A DNA stretch of 39,261 nucleotides from Bdellovibrionia bacterium (GTDB lineage: Bacteria; Bdellovibrionota; Bdellovibrionia; Bdellovibrionales; UBA1609), in contig JAUILT010000020.1 of NCBI GenBank assembly GCA_030432925.1, positions 1 through 39,261 of the forward strand. The letters run 5' to 3'. Under the pieces are notes generated by a model. That model made no database searches, was not told the DNA's origin, and saw only the letters and a program-made list of their open reading frames with translations. A program made the translations under genes and the position numbers. Shown one piece after another: positions 26,654 through 36,563 of this stretch (the first letter of the stretch is position 1; each line of letters starts with the position of its first letter).

Positions 26654-28153
26654 TTATTGAGCCATTTCTATTAAAGTGTTGATAATGGGGGTCAGCACTT
26701 GTTTGTGGTTGTAGTGGCTGGCTGCGGAAGCTTTTGTCCACTGCTCTGGGAGGGGGCCCTCTCCAGACCATGTCGTCTGTTCGGCATAGTTATCATAGTG
26801 AGAATGGGTGCGAGTATTATCTTTGGGCGTCCACAAAAAGTCTGGATGTAAATTGGAGTACCATTCTCCACCGATAATATCTCCCTCCTTATTGAGCTCT
26901 AGATCGTATAAGTAATCCACCCATACAACGGAGCTATAGGGGGGAGGCTCTGTTTCGTGGTCATCGGCTTCTCGCTCTACAACATAGCCAAGACGCATAG
27001 CTACACCCACAATTTGAGTGGAGGCAGGGTTGCGATATTTAAAGAAGATATCGTTTTTAAGGTCTGTGCGCTGGGTGATGGCTGCTTGTAGATCATCTGT
27101 GACTTTTTTAGTGTTTGTATTGAAGTACTTAAAGTGGTAGGCGACAACGGGCTGGTTCCAGACTTCATAATCATAAGTGGCATCAATGATAAAGCTTTTC
27201 TTTTGCAGGCCCACCCTGTGTGTGACAGCTAAGTGCCAGGTTGCAGGGTTGGAGTCAAAACAGGTGTCTTCAGTGATTCGTCCATTTTTGTCTTTCTCAG
27301 GATCTTTGGTCTCACACCGCCCCCCCACGTAAGCAGACTCAAATGAACTTGTCGCCCATAAGTAGCTAGCTAGGCCCTTTAACTCATCAGGATAGATTTT
27401 AAACTCTTTGCTTTGATCATGGCTCTTCAGGTGAAGTGTTTTTTGAGGGCCCTTGAGCATATAAGACGCTGGAGCCCAACCATGGCAAATCCCCATCCAC
27501 TCTTCGACTTGGCCACTTTGATCATAATAGGCCTTTCCTTCTAGCCACATGTGTTGTGTCAGGAAGGAGTTCATATCACCAACAAAAAGTTCATATTTTT
27601 CTGAGGGACTCAGTTTTTTATTCAAGTCAATATTCTCTACTTGAATTAATTGATACATAGGTTTGGATTGAAAGTATTCGTTTCGTTCTTTCCAGCCCTT
27701 CTGGTTGACAAAGCCAAGGTCAAAGGGTCTTTGCCCAAGAACGCCTTTGGCAATGGGCCAGTAGTCTCCGGACCAGGGTATGTGTGGCAACTCGGCTTCT
27801 TGCAGGTTCATTGCATTCAATTCAAAAATATTTTTTGATCGCAGGGGTTTTTGTAATAGTACTTCGACATCGTCATTGGGTCGCGGAATGGCTAGGGGCG
27901 ACCATGTTTCCTCAAGAGAGGAGTCTCCCCTGGTACAGGCTTGCCGTTGCTGTGTTTTTTTCTTAACAAATTCTTGGGTGAGAATTTGCTGGTTGTCGAA
28001 CTTTGAAAGGTGTAGGGATTTGCGTGGTAACTGATTGAGAAATTTGTTGGGATTATGCTCAAAACTTTTCAGATCTTTTTGAATTTGTGCCCAATCGGCG
28101 ATGGCGAATTCACTACTCAATAAAAGTATTAAAGATAGAAATACGACGCGCAT
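26654..28153 (-). CDS. Secreted transglutaminase, oomycete-elicitor (GP42) family
   Basis: Signal peptide; 'EWMGICHGWAPASYML' (Cys), 'ATWHLAVTHRVG' (His), 'YDYEVWNQPVVAYHFKYF' (Pep-13-like VWNQPV). Confidence 0.8.
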   Translation of the reverse strand: MRVVFLSLILLLSSEFAIADWAQIQKDLKSFEHNPNKFLNQLPRKSLHLSKFDNQQILTQEFVKKKTQQRQACTRGDSSLEETWSPLAIPRPNDDVEVLLQKPLRSKNIFELNAMNLQEAELPHIPWSGDYWPIAKGVLGQRPFDLGFVNQKGWKERNEYFQSKPMYQLIQVENIDLNKKLSPSEKYELFVGDMNSFLTQHMWLEGKAYYDQSGQVEEWMGICHGWAPASYMLKGPQKTLHLKSHDQSKEFKIYPDELKGLASYLWATSSFESAYVGGRCETKDPEKDKNGRITEDTCFDSNPATWHLAVTHRVGLQKKSFIIDATYDYEVWNQPVVAYHFKYFNTNTKKVTDDLQAAITQRTDLKNDIFFKYRNPASTQIVGVAMRLGYVVEREADDHETEPPPYSSVVWVDYLYDLELNKEGDIIGGEWYSNLHPDFLWTPKDNTRTHSHYDNYAEQTTWSGEGPLPEQWTKASAASHYNHKQVLTPIINTLIEMAQ

Positions 28154-28207
28154 GTGTCCCCCTCCCCCAAAATGACGCCCCAGTGTTAGCAGACTGGCTT
28201 TGCTGAG

Positions 28208-29605
28208 TCAATGGGAGAGGCTTTCATCTGCTGCAGGAGCAATTTTTTGAAAATCATGAGCTAATGGACGTTTCATTGATCGAAAGTAAGTCCGTGGTGA
28301 CATGTTGAGAAGCTCAGACAGCTTGGACATGTAAACACAAGCAAAGCGTTCCACCTGGTGGGCAAAATAGCTCTCTTCGATTCCTACGCGCATGACTTCG
28401 CCCCATAGGGGATTGAAAACAGATTGTCTTTCACGAATGAGAGGAGACAACTGCTCGTCAATTTTTTTAACCTTGCTAATCAACTCTTCAATTTTCTTTT
28501 CATTTTTTTTACTATCGGTCTCAATATTTTCTGAGATAAGAGCATCAATTTCATATTCCAAGGGAATTTTTTGTTCCATCAAAGAGTCAATTTGGTCAGT
28601 GACTTCGCGTGTGGATTTTAGCTTCTCCACTTCTTGTTCTAACTCCTCTACAACAAGGGCTGTTCTCCATGCACAGTCTTTTTTAAGGCGAACAATATCT
28701 CCATAGATATGATCACCTATATAGAGAATTTCGTCAGGACTGAGGTCGAGATCATTTGTGAAGGTTGTGGCACAGCCTCCCTGGTAGATTCCGGGAGAAA
28801 TTTTAGAATTAAGATTAGTCATGGTGCCATCTTCTGGGTTTACTTTTAAGAAGCGGCGTTTTTCTGTAAAAAATGAAGGTTTTTGTGCGGCTGTGATAGT
28901 GAACTCAAAGAGTTCACTCCAGTGTTTGTGGTCTTTTAAAAACGGATTAATGGCGTAGTCCAACAGTATGCGGGTGTAGTGATAGTCGGAGTTGGTTACC
29001 ACAAATAATTTTTTGCCGTGCCTGACATACTTTTCCAATCCGCGCACACATTCTTCGTCTTTTATGACAAACTCTGATATTTTCTTTTCCACGACATTCT
29101 TGATAGAGCCATCGCGATGTCCACGATCAAGAACATAGTTTAAATCTTCTGCAATAATTTGGAAATCAGGCAAAGCGATTCCATTTTGCTTCATTTCTAC
29201 TAACTGCATAAATAGCCCGGCATAGGCTATGGAGAATGTGGTATCCACTGTATCGTAAGAGGGGTCGCTAAGATCAATATAGGTACTTTTATAAAGCTTG
29301 CGTTGCGCCCTAAAGTCCATGGCATTAGTACCATGATAGGCTGTCCGAATTGCAGAATGACGGCTGAGCTTGAGAACATTACCAAGTTTTCGGTCAATGA
29401 CCAAGCCGCGTATGGCTCGTTCAAAATCAAACTTGAGTTCAAGGACAGATTTTGGATAGTCTTTTACCTCTACAAGCTTTTGCAGCATAACTGTATGAGC
29501 CAGGTTTTCAAAGTTTGCACTGTTGTACCGGATGAGGGTGTGGTCCATATCGAATCCGATAGAACTGATTTTCTTGAGATTCAATGTACGGTTGACAAAA
29601 ACCAT
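28208..29605 (-). CDS. HAD-IG family 5'-nucleotidase
   Basis: 'IGFDMDHTLIRY' (DxDxT), 'LFVVTNSDYHYTRILLDY', 'LYIGDHIYGDIVRLKKDCAWRTALVVEEL'. Confidence 0.88.
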   Translation of the reverse strand: MVFVNRTLNLKKISSIGFDMDHTLIRYNSANFENLAHTVMLQKLVEVKDYPKSVLELKFDFERAIRGLVIDRKLGNVLKLSRHSAIRTAYHGTNAMDFRAQRKLYKSTYIDLSDPSYDTVDTTFSIAYAGLFMQLVEMKQNGIALPDFQIIAEDLNYVLDRGHRDGSIKNVVEKKISEFVIKDEECVRGLEKYVRHGKKLFVVTNSDYHYTRILLDYAINPFLKDHKHWSELFEFTITAAQKPSFFTEKRRFLKVNPEDGTMTNLNSKISPGIYQGGCATTFTNDLDLSPDEILYIGDHIYGDIVRLKKDCAWRTALVVEELEQEVEKLKSTREVTDQIDSLMEQKIPLEYEIDALISENIETDSKKNEKKIEELISKVKKIDEQLSPLIRERQSVFNPLWGEVMRVGIEESYFAHQVERFACVYMSKLSELLNMSPRTYFRSMKRPLAHDFQKIAPAADESLSH

Positions 29606-29609
29606 GGGC

Positions 29610-29987
29610 TTAGGACTTTCCTTCTGTATCAAACTTAAGTTCATTCCAAAGGAGCATTCCTCCTTGCATGTTGTAGACATTATTAAAACCATTTTCCTGA
29701 GCAAACTGCGCTGCTTGGCCAGAGCGATTGCCGCTGCGACAGATAAATACAATGGTTTTATCTTTTGGAAGCTCTGTAATTTTTTGTGGCAAAAAGTCGA
29801 GGGTGAGTAGCTCAGACCCAGCCACGTGTCCGAGCTCACCTTCCCACTCATCGGGGCGGCGCACATCAACCAAGTGCAAGTCCTCTTTTTTGTCGAGAAC
29901 CTCTTGGGGCGTAACGTCAGTAACGCCGGGGTAACTGGAGTTTACAATTTTACTTTCAAAGTCGACTTTTTCACCCATTTTGTTCAC
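29610..29987 (-). CDS. Rhodanese-like domain protein
   Basis: 'LVDVRRPDEWEGELGHVAGS', active-site loop CRSGNRSGQA, 'GFNNVYNMQGGMLLWNE'. Confidence 0.9.
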   Translation of the reverse strand: MNKMGEKVDFESKIVNSSYPGVTDVTPQEVLDKKEDLHLVDVRRPDEWEGELGHVAGSELLTLDFLPQKITELPKDKTIVFICRSGNRSGQAAQFAQENGFNNVYNMQGGMLLWNELKFDTEGKS

Positions 29988-30110
29988 CTCTGTGTTATGT
30001 TGAAGGGCCGAGGAATATATGAGGCGGATTCTAAAGTTATTTTTGAGCCCGCTTCATCAGGGAGTCTATTCTTTTTTCGGTATTATGTCGAAAACATTTC
30101 TTAGGATCAG

Positions 30111-31370
30111 GTGCCAGCTTTGGAGACGGGTTGTCAATTATCAGATGAGCAAGCTTATGCTTTGGAGAGGCTCCAGGGGAGTCGTAACGTATTCCTTACC
30201 GGTGAGGCGGGAGCAGGGAAATCCTTTGTGATCCGAGAGTTCCGCAAAAGCCTGAAGGAAAAGTCTTTTCCCACTCTGGCGAGTACGGGTGCCGCGGCCG
30301 TTCTGGTTGGAGGACGCACTTTTCATAGTTTTTTTGGATTGGGAATTATGGAAGGTGGGGCTGAGGCGACGTTACAACGGGCTCTTGGGGACCGTCGTGT
30401 TGTTCGACGTCTACAAAATATGGAAGGTTTTATTGTTGATGAGATTTCGATGCTTTCTGCAGGTACTCTAGCTGTGGCTGAGCGTATTTGTCAGTTGGCT
30501 CGAGATGACTGTCGTCCGTGGGGAGGGGTTCAGGCAATTATGGTGGGAGATTTTGCCCAACTGCCTCCGGTCACTCGTTGGGGGCAGCAGAGGGTTTGGG
30601 CCTTTGAGTCTGAAGCCTGGTTACGATCTGAATTCGAATCGATCTATTTAAAAGAAAATCATCGGACTGGTGAGCGGGATTTTCTCAAAACTCTTAATGA
30701 TGTGCGAATGGGTGAGGTGCATGGAGAAACGGCTGAGTTCTTGAACTCTCGCTTGACGGCGGAAGGGGAGCAGGCAGCCTTTGGAACTCGCTTGTTTCCA
30801 AGAGTTGCGCAGACACAAAAATACAATGAACACAGGTTGTGTGACTTGGCCGGGACACCAGAGGAGTTTGAGTCTATTTATACGGGCCGGGCCAGCATGG
30901 TGGAAAAGCTCAAGAAATTAGCGCCTTTGCCAGAAAAAATTTTTCTTAAAAAAGATGCTTATATAATGATTCGCACTAATGACCCCAAAAAAAGGTGGGT
31001 GAATGGAACGACTGGCTATATTCGAGCTATGGATGTTGATGGGCTGGATGTGGAGTTAGAGAGTGGCCGTGTGGTCACTATAGAGAAAACAACTTTCTGC
31101 ATGTTAAATGCTGAAGGCGAAGCCGTTGCTTCGATCACAAACTTTCCCGTTTCATTGGCCTATGCCATCACTATTCACAAGGCCCAGGGGTTGACTCTCA
31201 GTCATTTATACGTGGATTTGCAAAACCTCTGGGAACCTGGTCATGCTTATGTGGCTCTTTCTAGAAGTACTTCGGCCCAGGGGTTGAATATTCTTCGTTG
31301 GAACCCGGAGTCTGTTAAAGTGGACTCAAAGGTCAAAGCATTTTACTCGAACCTTTCTGGAAGCTGTTGA
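30111..31370 (+). CDS. PIF1-like/RecD-like superfamily 1 helicase
   Basis: 'VFLTGEAGAGKSFVI' (Walker A), 'FIVDEISML' (Walker B), 'MVGDFAQLPPV', 'AYAITIHKAQGLTLSHLYVDL', 'AYVALSRSTSAQGL'. Confidence 0.92.
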   Translation: MPALETGCQLSDEQAYALERLQGSRNVFLTGEAGAGKSFVIREFRKSLKEKSFPTLASTGAAAVLVGGRTFHSFFGLGIMEGGAEATLQRALGDRRVVRRLQNMEGFIVDEISMLSAGTLAVAERICQLARDDCRPWGGVQAIMVGDFAQLPPVTRWGQQRVWAFESEAWLRSEFESIYLKENHRTGERDFLKTLNDVRMGEVHGETAEFLNSRLTAEGEQAAFGTRLFPRVAQTQKYNEHRLCDLAGTPEEFESIYTGRASMVEKLKKLAPLPEKIFLKKDAYIMIRTNDPKKRWVNGTTGYIRAMDVDGLDVELESGRVVTIEKTTFCMLNAEGEAVASITNFPVSLAYAITIHKAQGLTLSHLYVDLQNLWEPGHAYVALSRSTSAQGLNILRWNPESVKVDSKVKAFYSNLSGSC

Positions 31371-31396
31371 GGCGCTACGATCTCAAAGGCAAGGGA

Positions 31397-32446
31397 TTAT
31401 TTTGTGAAAAAATAGGGAGGGATTTCTTTGGGCGGTTGACCTTTGAGTGCCCATTGGCTGACAAGTTTTGCCAGGTGAAATGCCATCCCCATCCCGTGAG
31501 CTGAGAAGCCAACTTGATAATAGACGTTGTCATTGATTTTTCCAACTTTTGGAACGCGGTCTTTAGAAAACCCCATAATGCCACTCCATGCCTGTTCCAC
31601 TTCAAGGGGGGTGCCAAGGCGCTCTTTTGCAAATTCAACAAGTGCCTTTTGAATTTTATTATTGGTACCCTCATCAAAAGTTTCCTCTTGGTCTGGGTCC
31701 AGCATTCGCTGACCACCAACGAGCACCCGGCCATCACTCTCCTGACGCATGTAAACGAGATCCTCGGAAAAGTAAAGATTGGCATCCCATTGGCGGGTTA
31801 AAGGCTTTGATCGAAAAATCTGTGCTCGAACGGGTTGAATGATCGGTGTCTGAACCAGCGTATTAAACCAGGCATTATTGGCAATAAAGAGTCGTTTAAA
31901 AGAAATGGTACTCTCGCCCAAAGAGAGCGTTGAGTTTTTTAAATCTATTTTGACGGAGGTTTCAAATAGCATATCGGCTTGTAGAAGCTGCTTTATTTTT
32001 TTCAAAAGTTGCGGTGCGCAGACGGAACCATCTAGGGCATAGAAGTAACTTTTTTCGCCATCTTTCAATAGGACTCCTGGGTCTGACACCTGTTGGTAGT
32101 GAGGGCTGTCAATACTTTTGGATGTGATAGAGTAGCTTCCAGCATAGCGGTAACTCACATCTTCAGAGAGTAGCCCCTCTTTATGAAGGAGCTCATGGTT
32201 TTCTTGGCAAAAATCTAGAATTTCATTGGCAGCATAAGTGCCCTTGGACTCCAGATTAGAATTATAAAAATTCAAGGAGCCAACAGTTAAAAAACCAGCG
32301 CTCTTTGCAGAGGCCCCTTCAAGAAACTTCTTGTTGTCAATGACAAGAAGGGAGTCGCGAGGTTTACTTTTTCGACACCACCAGGCCAGTGAAAGTCCAG
32401 AAATACCTGAGCCAAGTACAATAGATTTGTAAACCTTGGGTATCAT
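31397..32446 (-). CDS. FAD-dependent oxidoreductase (DAO family)
   Basis: ATG 32446; 'SIVLGSGISGLSLAWWCRK', 'VYMRQESDGRVLVGGQRMLDPDQEE', 'EQAWSGIMGFSKDRVPKVG'. Confidence 0.88.
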   Translation of the reverse strand: MIPKVYKSIVLGSGISGLSLAWWCRKSKPRDSLLVIDNKKFLEGASAKSAGFLTVGSLNFYNSNLESKGTYAANEILDFCQENHELLHKEGLLSEDVSYRYAGSYSITSKSIDSPHYQQVSDPGVLLKDGEKSYFYALDGSVCAPQLLKKIKQLLQADMLFETSVKIDLKNSTLSLGESTISFKRLFIANNAWFNTLVQTPIIQPVRAQIFRSKPLTRQWDANLYFSEDLVYMRQESDGRVLVGGQRMLDPDQEETFDEGTNNKIQKALVEFAKERLGTPLEVEQAWSGIMGFSKDRVPKVGKINDNVYYQVGFSAHGMGMAFHLAKLVSQWALKGQPPKEIPPYFFTK

Positions 32447-33021
32447 TAGATCTCCAAAATCATTTCTGTGGCAGAGCAGGTGCAGGGCTTGGTATTGCAC
32501 TCTACGCAGGCGTATGTGGCCTCGCCCCAAAATCCTGGAATTTTTCCTACTTGTTGGAAGCCAAGGGCTCGTAGGTATTTTCCGGAAGAGTCTCCGGGGG
32601 ATTCGTTCCAGGAGTGTGTTACAATGGCTGTACCACCTAGAGACTGGATCACTTCGATAGCTTTTTCTGCCATTTTGCGCCCCCAACCTTGCCCTCTCAG
32701 TGAACGGTCAACAAAGGCCGTTTTAAAGTACCCCACACCTTCTGGACTTATTGACCATCGGTTGACGAGACACTTTTTCGCCTCTTTCTCTTCAAGCCAG
32801 GTGCCGGGTAAAAATGTGATACGAAAGCCCAGGGGCTCTTCGTCGCTGTCTGTTAGTAAAAATGAAGCGGACTGATTCTCTTGAGTCATTAGTGGCCACT
32901 GCCTTTTGAGTTCGTCAGGTGTTATGTAGTTGTCTCCAAAGGCGGCGTCACTGAGTTTACAGATGGCTTTGAAGTCGCTGGGTAAAATGGGGCGCAGGCG
33001 GCAACTTTTCATGGGCCCCAT
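32446..33021 (-). CDS. GNAT-family acetyltransferase with Cys-rich C-terminal tail
   Basis: 'AFVDRSLRGQGWGRKMAEKAIEVIQSLGG' acetyl-CoA binding motif; C-terminus CVECNTKPCTC; start overlaps/abuts the DAO gene (TAATG). Confidence 0.8.
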   Translation of the reverse strand: MGPMKSCRLRPILPSDFKAICKLSDAAFGDNYITPDELKRQWPLMTQENQSASFLLTDSDEEPLGFRITFLPGTWLEEKEAKKCLVNRWSISPEGVGYFKTAFVDRSLRGQGWGRKMAEKAIEVIQSLGGTAIVTHSWNESPGDSSGKYLRALGFQQVGKIPGFWGEATYACVECNTKPCTCSATEMILEI

Positions 33022-33191
33022 TATACTCAAAGCTATTGAGTTTGCCAGTTTTTGACATGATCTTTTTTGCCATTTTCTCCTTTGAATTGGCTTTGGCCTA
33101 CCCTTTGGCGCGACGGGCTTCAGTCAGGGGTTGTATTACACAGCAATTCATGGTTTTTAAAGGTGTTATAGACTTTAAAAGGAGTGACTAC

Positions 33192-34241
33192 ATGTCTCAG
33201 AAACAAGAAGTATGGGAAAACGTAGCTGGTCTCGATGGGATCGAGTTTGTGGAGTATGCCAGCAAGGAGCCGGCAAAACTGGAGAAATTATTTGAACAGT
33301 ATGGTTTTAAAAAAATTGGTAAGCACAAATCCAAAGACGTAACGCTATTTCGTCAAGGGGGGGTGAATTTTATTATTAATAATGAGCCGGGAACTTTTGC
33401 CACTCGCTTTTGTGAGCAGCATGGCCCCAGTATTTGTGCTATGGGTTTTCGTGTGAGGGATGCTGTACATGCTATGGAGTCTACTTTATCTCGAGGTGCG
33501 ACATCTATTGAGAATACGGACGATCCGCAAAGTCATTCTTTTCCAGGCATTTATGGAATTGGTGGGTCAGCTATTTATTTTATTGATCGCTATCAGGACA
33601 TGGAAAATTTTAAAAAAGACTTCGACTTTACTGACTCTTCTGATCAACCGGGCTTGAAGGTGGAGGTTGTGGATCACTTGACCAATAATGTCCCTGTGGG
33701 AGAGATGCAAAAGTGGTGTGATTTTTATTCCAATCTGTTTAATTTTAAGGAGGTTCGCTTTTTTGACATCAAAGGTCAGCAAACGGGTCTGATTTCAAAA
33801 GTGATGAAATCTCCTTGTGGAAAAATTATCATTCCTATCAATGAACCCACAGATAATAAATCTCAGATTCAAGAATACTTAGACGAATACAATGGATCTG
33901 GAATTCAGCACTTGGCCTTATTGACAAATGATATTGAGTACTCTGTTGGACAGTTTCGTGACAGAGGCATTGAGTTTCTTGATGTTCCTGACACGTATTA
34001 CGAGATGATTCCAGAACGCCTCCCTCATGTAAAAGAAAACCTAGAGAGCCTGAGAGAAAAGAAAATTCTGGTTGACGGTGATGATGATGGCTATTTGCTG
34101 CAGATTTTTACCAAAAACCAGATTGGTCCGATCTTTTTTGAAATTATCCAGAGAAAAGGCCATGATGGTTTTGGTGAGGGAAATTTTCAGGCCCTATTTG
34201 ATGCTATTGAGCGGGATCAGAAACAAAGAGGATATTTGTAA
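33192..34241 (+). CDS. hppD: 4-hydroxyphenylpyruvate dioxygenase
   Basis: ATG 33192 with AGGAG RBS; 'VDHLTNNVPVGEMQKWCDFYSNLFNFKEVRFFDI', 'GSGIQHLALLTNDI', 'DGYLLQIFTKNQIGPIFFEIIQRKGHDGFGEGNFQALFDAIERDQKQRGYL'. Confidence 0.95.
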   Translation: MSQKQEVWENVAGLDGIEFVEYASKEPAKLEKLFEQYGFKKIGKHKSKDVTLFRQGGVNFIINNEPGTFATRFCEQHGPSICAMGFRVRDAVHAMESTLSRGATSIENTDDPQSHSFPGIYGIGGSAIYFIDRYQDMENFKKDFDFTDSSDQPGLKVEVVDHLTNNVPVGEMQKWCDFYSNLFNFKEVRFFDIKGQQTGLISKVMKSPCGKIIIPINEPTDNKSQIQEYLDEYNGSGIQHLALLTNDIEYSVGQFRDRGIEFLDVPDTYYEMIPERLPHVKENLESLREKKILVDGDDDGYLLQIFTKNQIGPIFFEIIQRKGHDGFGEGNFQALFDAIERDQKQRGYL

Positions 34242-35348
34242 ATGCACCATTTTACACAAGGCAAGCCCACTCGTCAGGGACATAAAGGCATTCCTGAGGG
34301 GCACTACGAAGAAGAGCAGGGGCTAAAAGGTTTTTTTGGTCCGGTATCTCATTTAATTAAAAAGCAACCCAGCACGCGTTGGACTGAAATTGACGGACCT
34401 TTAAAGCCGAGAATGTTTGATTTGGTGAAGCTGGACAGAAGCTCAGGTTCACAAAGGCTACTGTTTAATAAGTCAGTGGCTATTCACATGAGTTTTGTAG
34501 ATGTTTATTCGCCGGAACAGGCAACTTCAATGAGAAATGCTGATGCTGACTTACTTTATTTTTGTCATAAGGGCTCAGGTGAGGTTTTTACTGAGTATGG
34601 CTTACTCAATTACACTTCGGGACAGTACATTGTAATTCCTCGGTGCCTTCAACACACCATTTTTCCAGCAGAAATGTCAGAGTTTTTTGTTGTTGAAAAT
34701 AAAACGAGCCACTATGAGGAGCCCGAGCGTGGTCTTGTGGGGCGGCATGCTATTTATGATATTAATGCTTTGATCAAGCCGGATCTGGAACTCCAACATC
34801 AACGCTTAAAGGAGCTGCAACTTTCGGTCACTGAAATTGCTGTTAAACGTTTGGAGGCAATCACTCGGTTTCGCTATGACGATTGTGTTTATGCCGATGT
34901 TGTGGGCTGGAAGGGAGACCTTTATCCCTTTACGTTGCATATGGATCATATGATGCCTTTGATGAGTCACCGAGCTCATCTTCCACCAAGTGCACATACG
35001 ACTTTTGTAGCTAGAGATTTTGTGGTTTGTACATTTTTGCCTCGACCATTGGAAAAGGACAAAGATGCTCTGAAAGTGCCCTTTTATCATCAAAATATTG
35101 ATTATGATGAAGTGCTCTTTTATCACGATGGTGACTTTTTTAGCAGAGATAACCTACATGCTGGGATGATGAGTTTTCATCCACAGGGTTTTCCTCATGG
35201 CCCTCATCCTAAGGCTGTTCAGTCTGTGGACTCAAAAACGGAAACTTCAGAGTATGCTGTTATGGTTGATACACGATGGCCACTTGAGGTGGACCCTGGG
35301 ATCCAACCGACGGAGTCTGTGGAGTACTGGAAGTCCTGGAGGGGCTAA
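34242..35348 (+). CDS. hmgA: Homogentisate 1,2-dioxygenase family
   Basis: Cupin protein starting immediately at the hppD stop; 'LPPSAHTTFVARDFVVCTFLPRPLEKDKDALKVPFYHQNIDYDEVLFYHDGDFFSR...GMMSFHPQGFPHGPHP'. Confidence 0.85.
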   Translation: MHHFTQGKPTRQGHKGIPEGHYEEEQGLKGFFGPVSHLIKKQPSTRWTEIDGPLKPRMFDLVKLDRSSGSQRLLFNKSVAIHMSFVDVYSPEQATSMRNADADLLYFCHKGSGEVFTEYGLLNYTSGQYIVIPRCLQHTIFPAEMSEFFVVENKTSHYEEPERGLVGRHAIYDINALIKPDLELQHQRLKELQLSVTEIAVKRLEAITRFRYDDCVYADVVGWKGDLYPFTLHMDHMMPLMSHRAHLPPSAHTTFVARDFVVCTFLPRPLEKDKDALKVPFYHQNIDYDEVLFYHDGDFFSRDNLHAGMMSFHPQGFPHGPHPKAVQSVDSKTETSEYAVMVDTRWPLEVDPGIQPTESVEYWKSWRG

Positions 35349-35350
35349 AG

Positions 35351-36481
35351 TTGTCGGAGAATTCCGAGGATCAGGCATTCATGAGGCGGGCTCTCGAAGA
35401 GGGGCGTAAGGGCTTGGGGTTGACGGCTCCAAACCCTGCCGTGGGCTGTGTGATTGTTAATAGCCGTGGCCATGTGATAGGAAAAGGCTACCACGCCAAA
35501 GCTGGCGGAGACCATGCTGAGATAGCTGCTTTAAAGACTGTCACTGACTCTGCAGATTTAAAAGGATCTACAGTTTATGTCACACTGGAGCCTTGTGCTG
35601 CTGAGGGAAAAACTCCATCTTGTGCTCATACTTTGGCGGCACTTCCTATACAGCGAGTGGTCTTTGGCTGTCAGGACCCCAATCCAGCTATGGCTGGGGG
35701 ACAAAAGGTTCTTGTTGATGCAGGTATTCAGTGTGACCAATGGGGGCCTTTAAAGCGGGAGTGCTTGGAGCTTGCTGAGGTCTTTATTTGCAATCAAAGT
35801 GCTAAAAGAAGTTTTGTGCATGTAAAGGTAGGAGCCTCTCTGGACGGACAAATAGCGCTTAAATCTGGTGAGAGTCAATGGATCACCAGTGAGTCATCGC
35901 GAGAGCAGGTGCAGGTTTTAAGGGGGCAATCGGATGCTGTTCTTGTGGGACGAGGTACATTTGAGCAGGACAATCCAAGACTCAACTCCAGATCAGATCA
36001 GTTTATTAATAAAACAAATATTGCTGTTATAATTGATCCCAAGGGGGGAGTGATCAGTCAACTGTCAGAGTCTCGTTTACTTGAGGTCCGCCCTTCCGAG
36101 AAGGTTTTTGTTATTGTTCATGAGGGGTTTTTGGGGGAAAGCGAGAACTGTAAAATTTTGCGCTGTCCTGAGGTTCAAGGCCAGTTGGATTTAAAAGTGG
36201 CCATGCAGGCTTTGTTGGCAGAGGGCGTTCACTCTGTTTTAGTTGAGGGAGGGGGGACGACGATTTCCCAGTTTTTCAATCAAGGCCTTGTGGACCGGCT
36301 GACAGTATTTATGGCTCCAAAAATTATTGGGGCTGCTGGAGGGCAGAGCTGGACGAAGGGCTTAAGCATTGACGGGCTCGAAAATGCAATCTGCTTACCT
36401 GAAATGAAAATGACTCAACTTGGTTCAAACTTCTGTCTCTCTTCGGGAATGTTCACTGACACATGGCTTAAAGGCGATTAA
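35351..36481 (+). CDS. ribD: Bifunctional riboflavin biosynthesis deaminase/reductase
   Basis: 'FMRRALEEGRKGLGLTAPNPAVGCVIV', 'GGDHAEIAAL', 'YVTLEPCAAEGKTPSCAHTL', reductase 'KVGASLDGQIALKSGESQWITS', 'VLVEGGGTTISQFF'; TTG start. Confidence 0.93.
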   Translation: MSENSEDQAFMRRALEEGRKGLGLTAPNPAVGCVIVNSRGHVIGKGYHAKAGGDHAEIAALKTVTDSADLKGSTVYVTLEPCAAEGKTPSCAHTLAALPIQRVVFGCQDPNPAMAGGQKVLVDAGIQCDQWGPLKRECLELAEVFICNQSAKRSFVHVKVGASLDGQIALKSGESQWITSESSREQVQVLRGQSDAVLVGRGTFEQDNPRLNSRSDQFINKTNIAVIIDPKGGVISQLSESRLLEVRPSEKVFVIVHEGFLGESENCKILRCPEVQGQLDLKVAMQALLAEGVHSVLVEGGGTTISQFFNQGLVDRLTVFMAPKIIGAAGGQSWTKGLSIDGLENAICLPEMKMTQLGSNFCLSSGMFTDTWLKGD

Positions 36482-36563
36482 GTTTTCTCAAAACTATTAG
36501 CTATTTACCAAAATATTCCGATTCATTTTGTGGATTTTTGTTTTTTTGAAAGGGACGACTAGA

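Noticed and set aside
31375-31785. 136-aa minus-strand ORF in the DAO gene region
   Set aside because: Different frame of the same strand as the DAO gene; the DAO frame has the conserved motifs.
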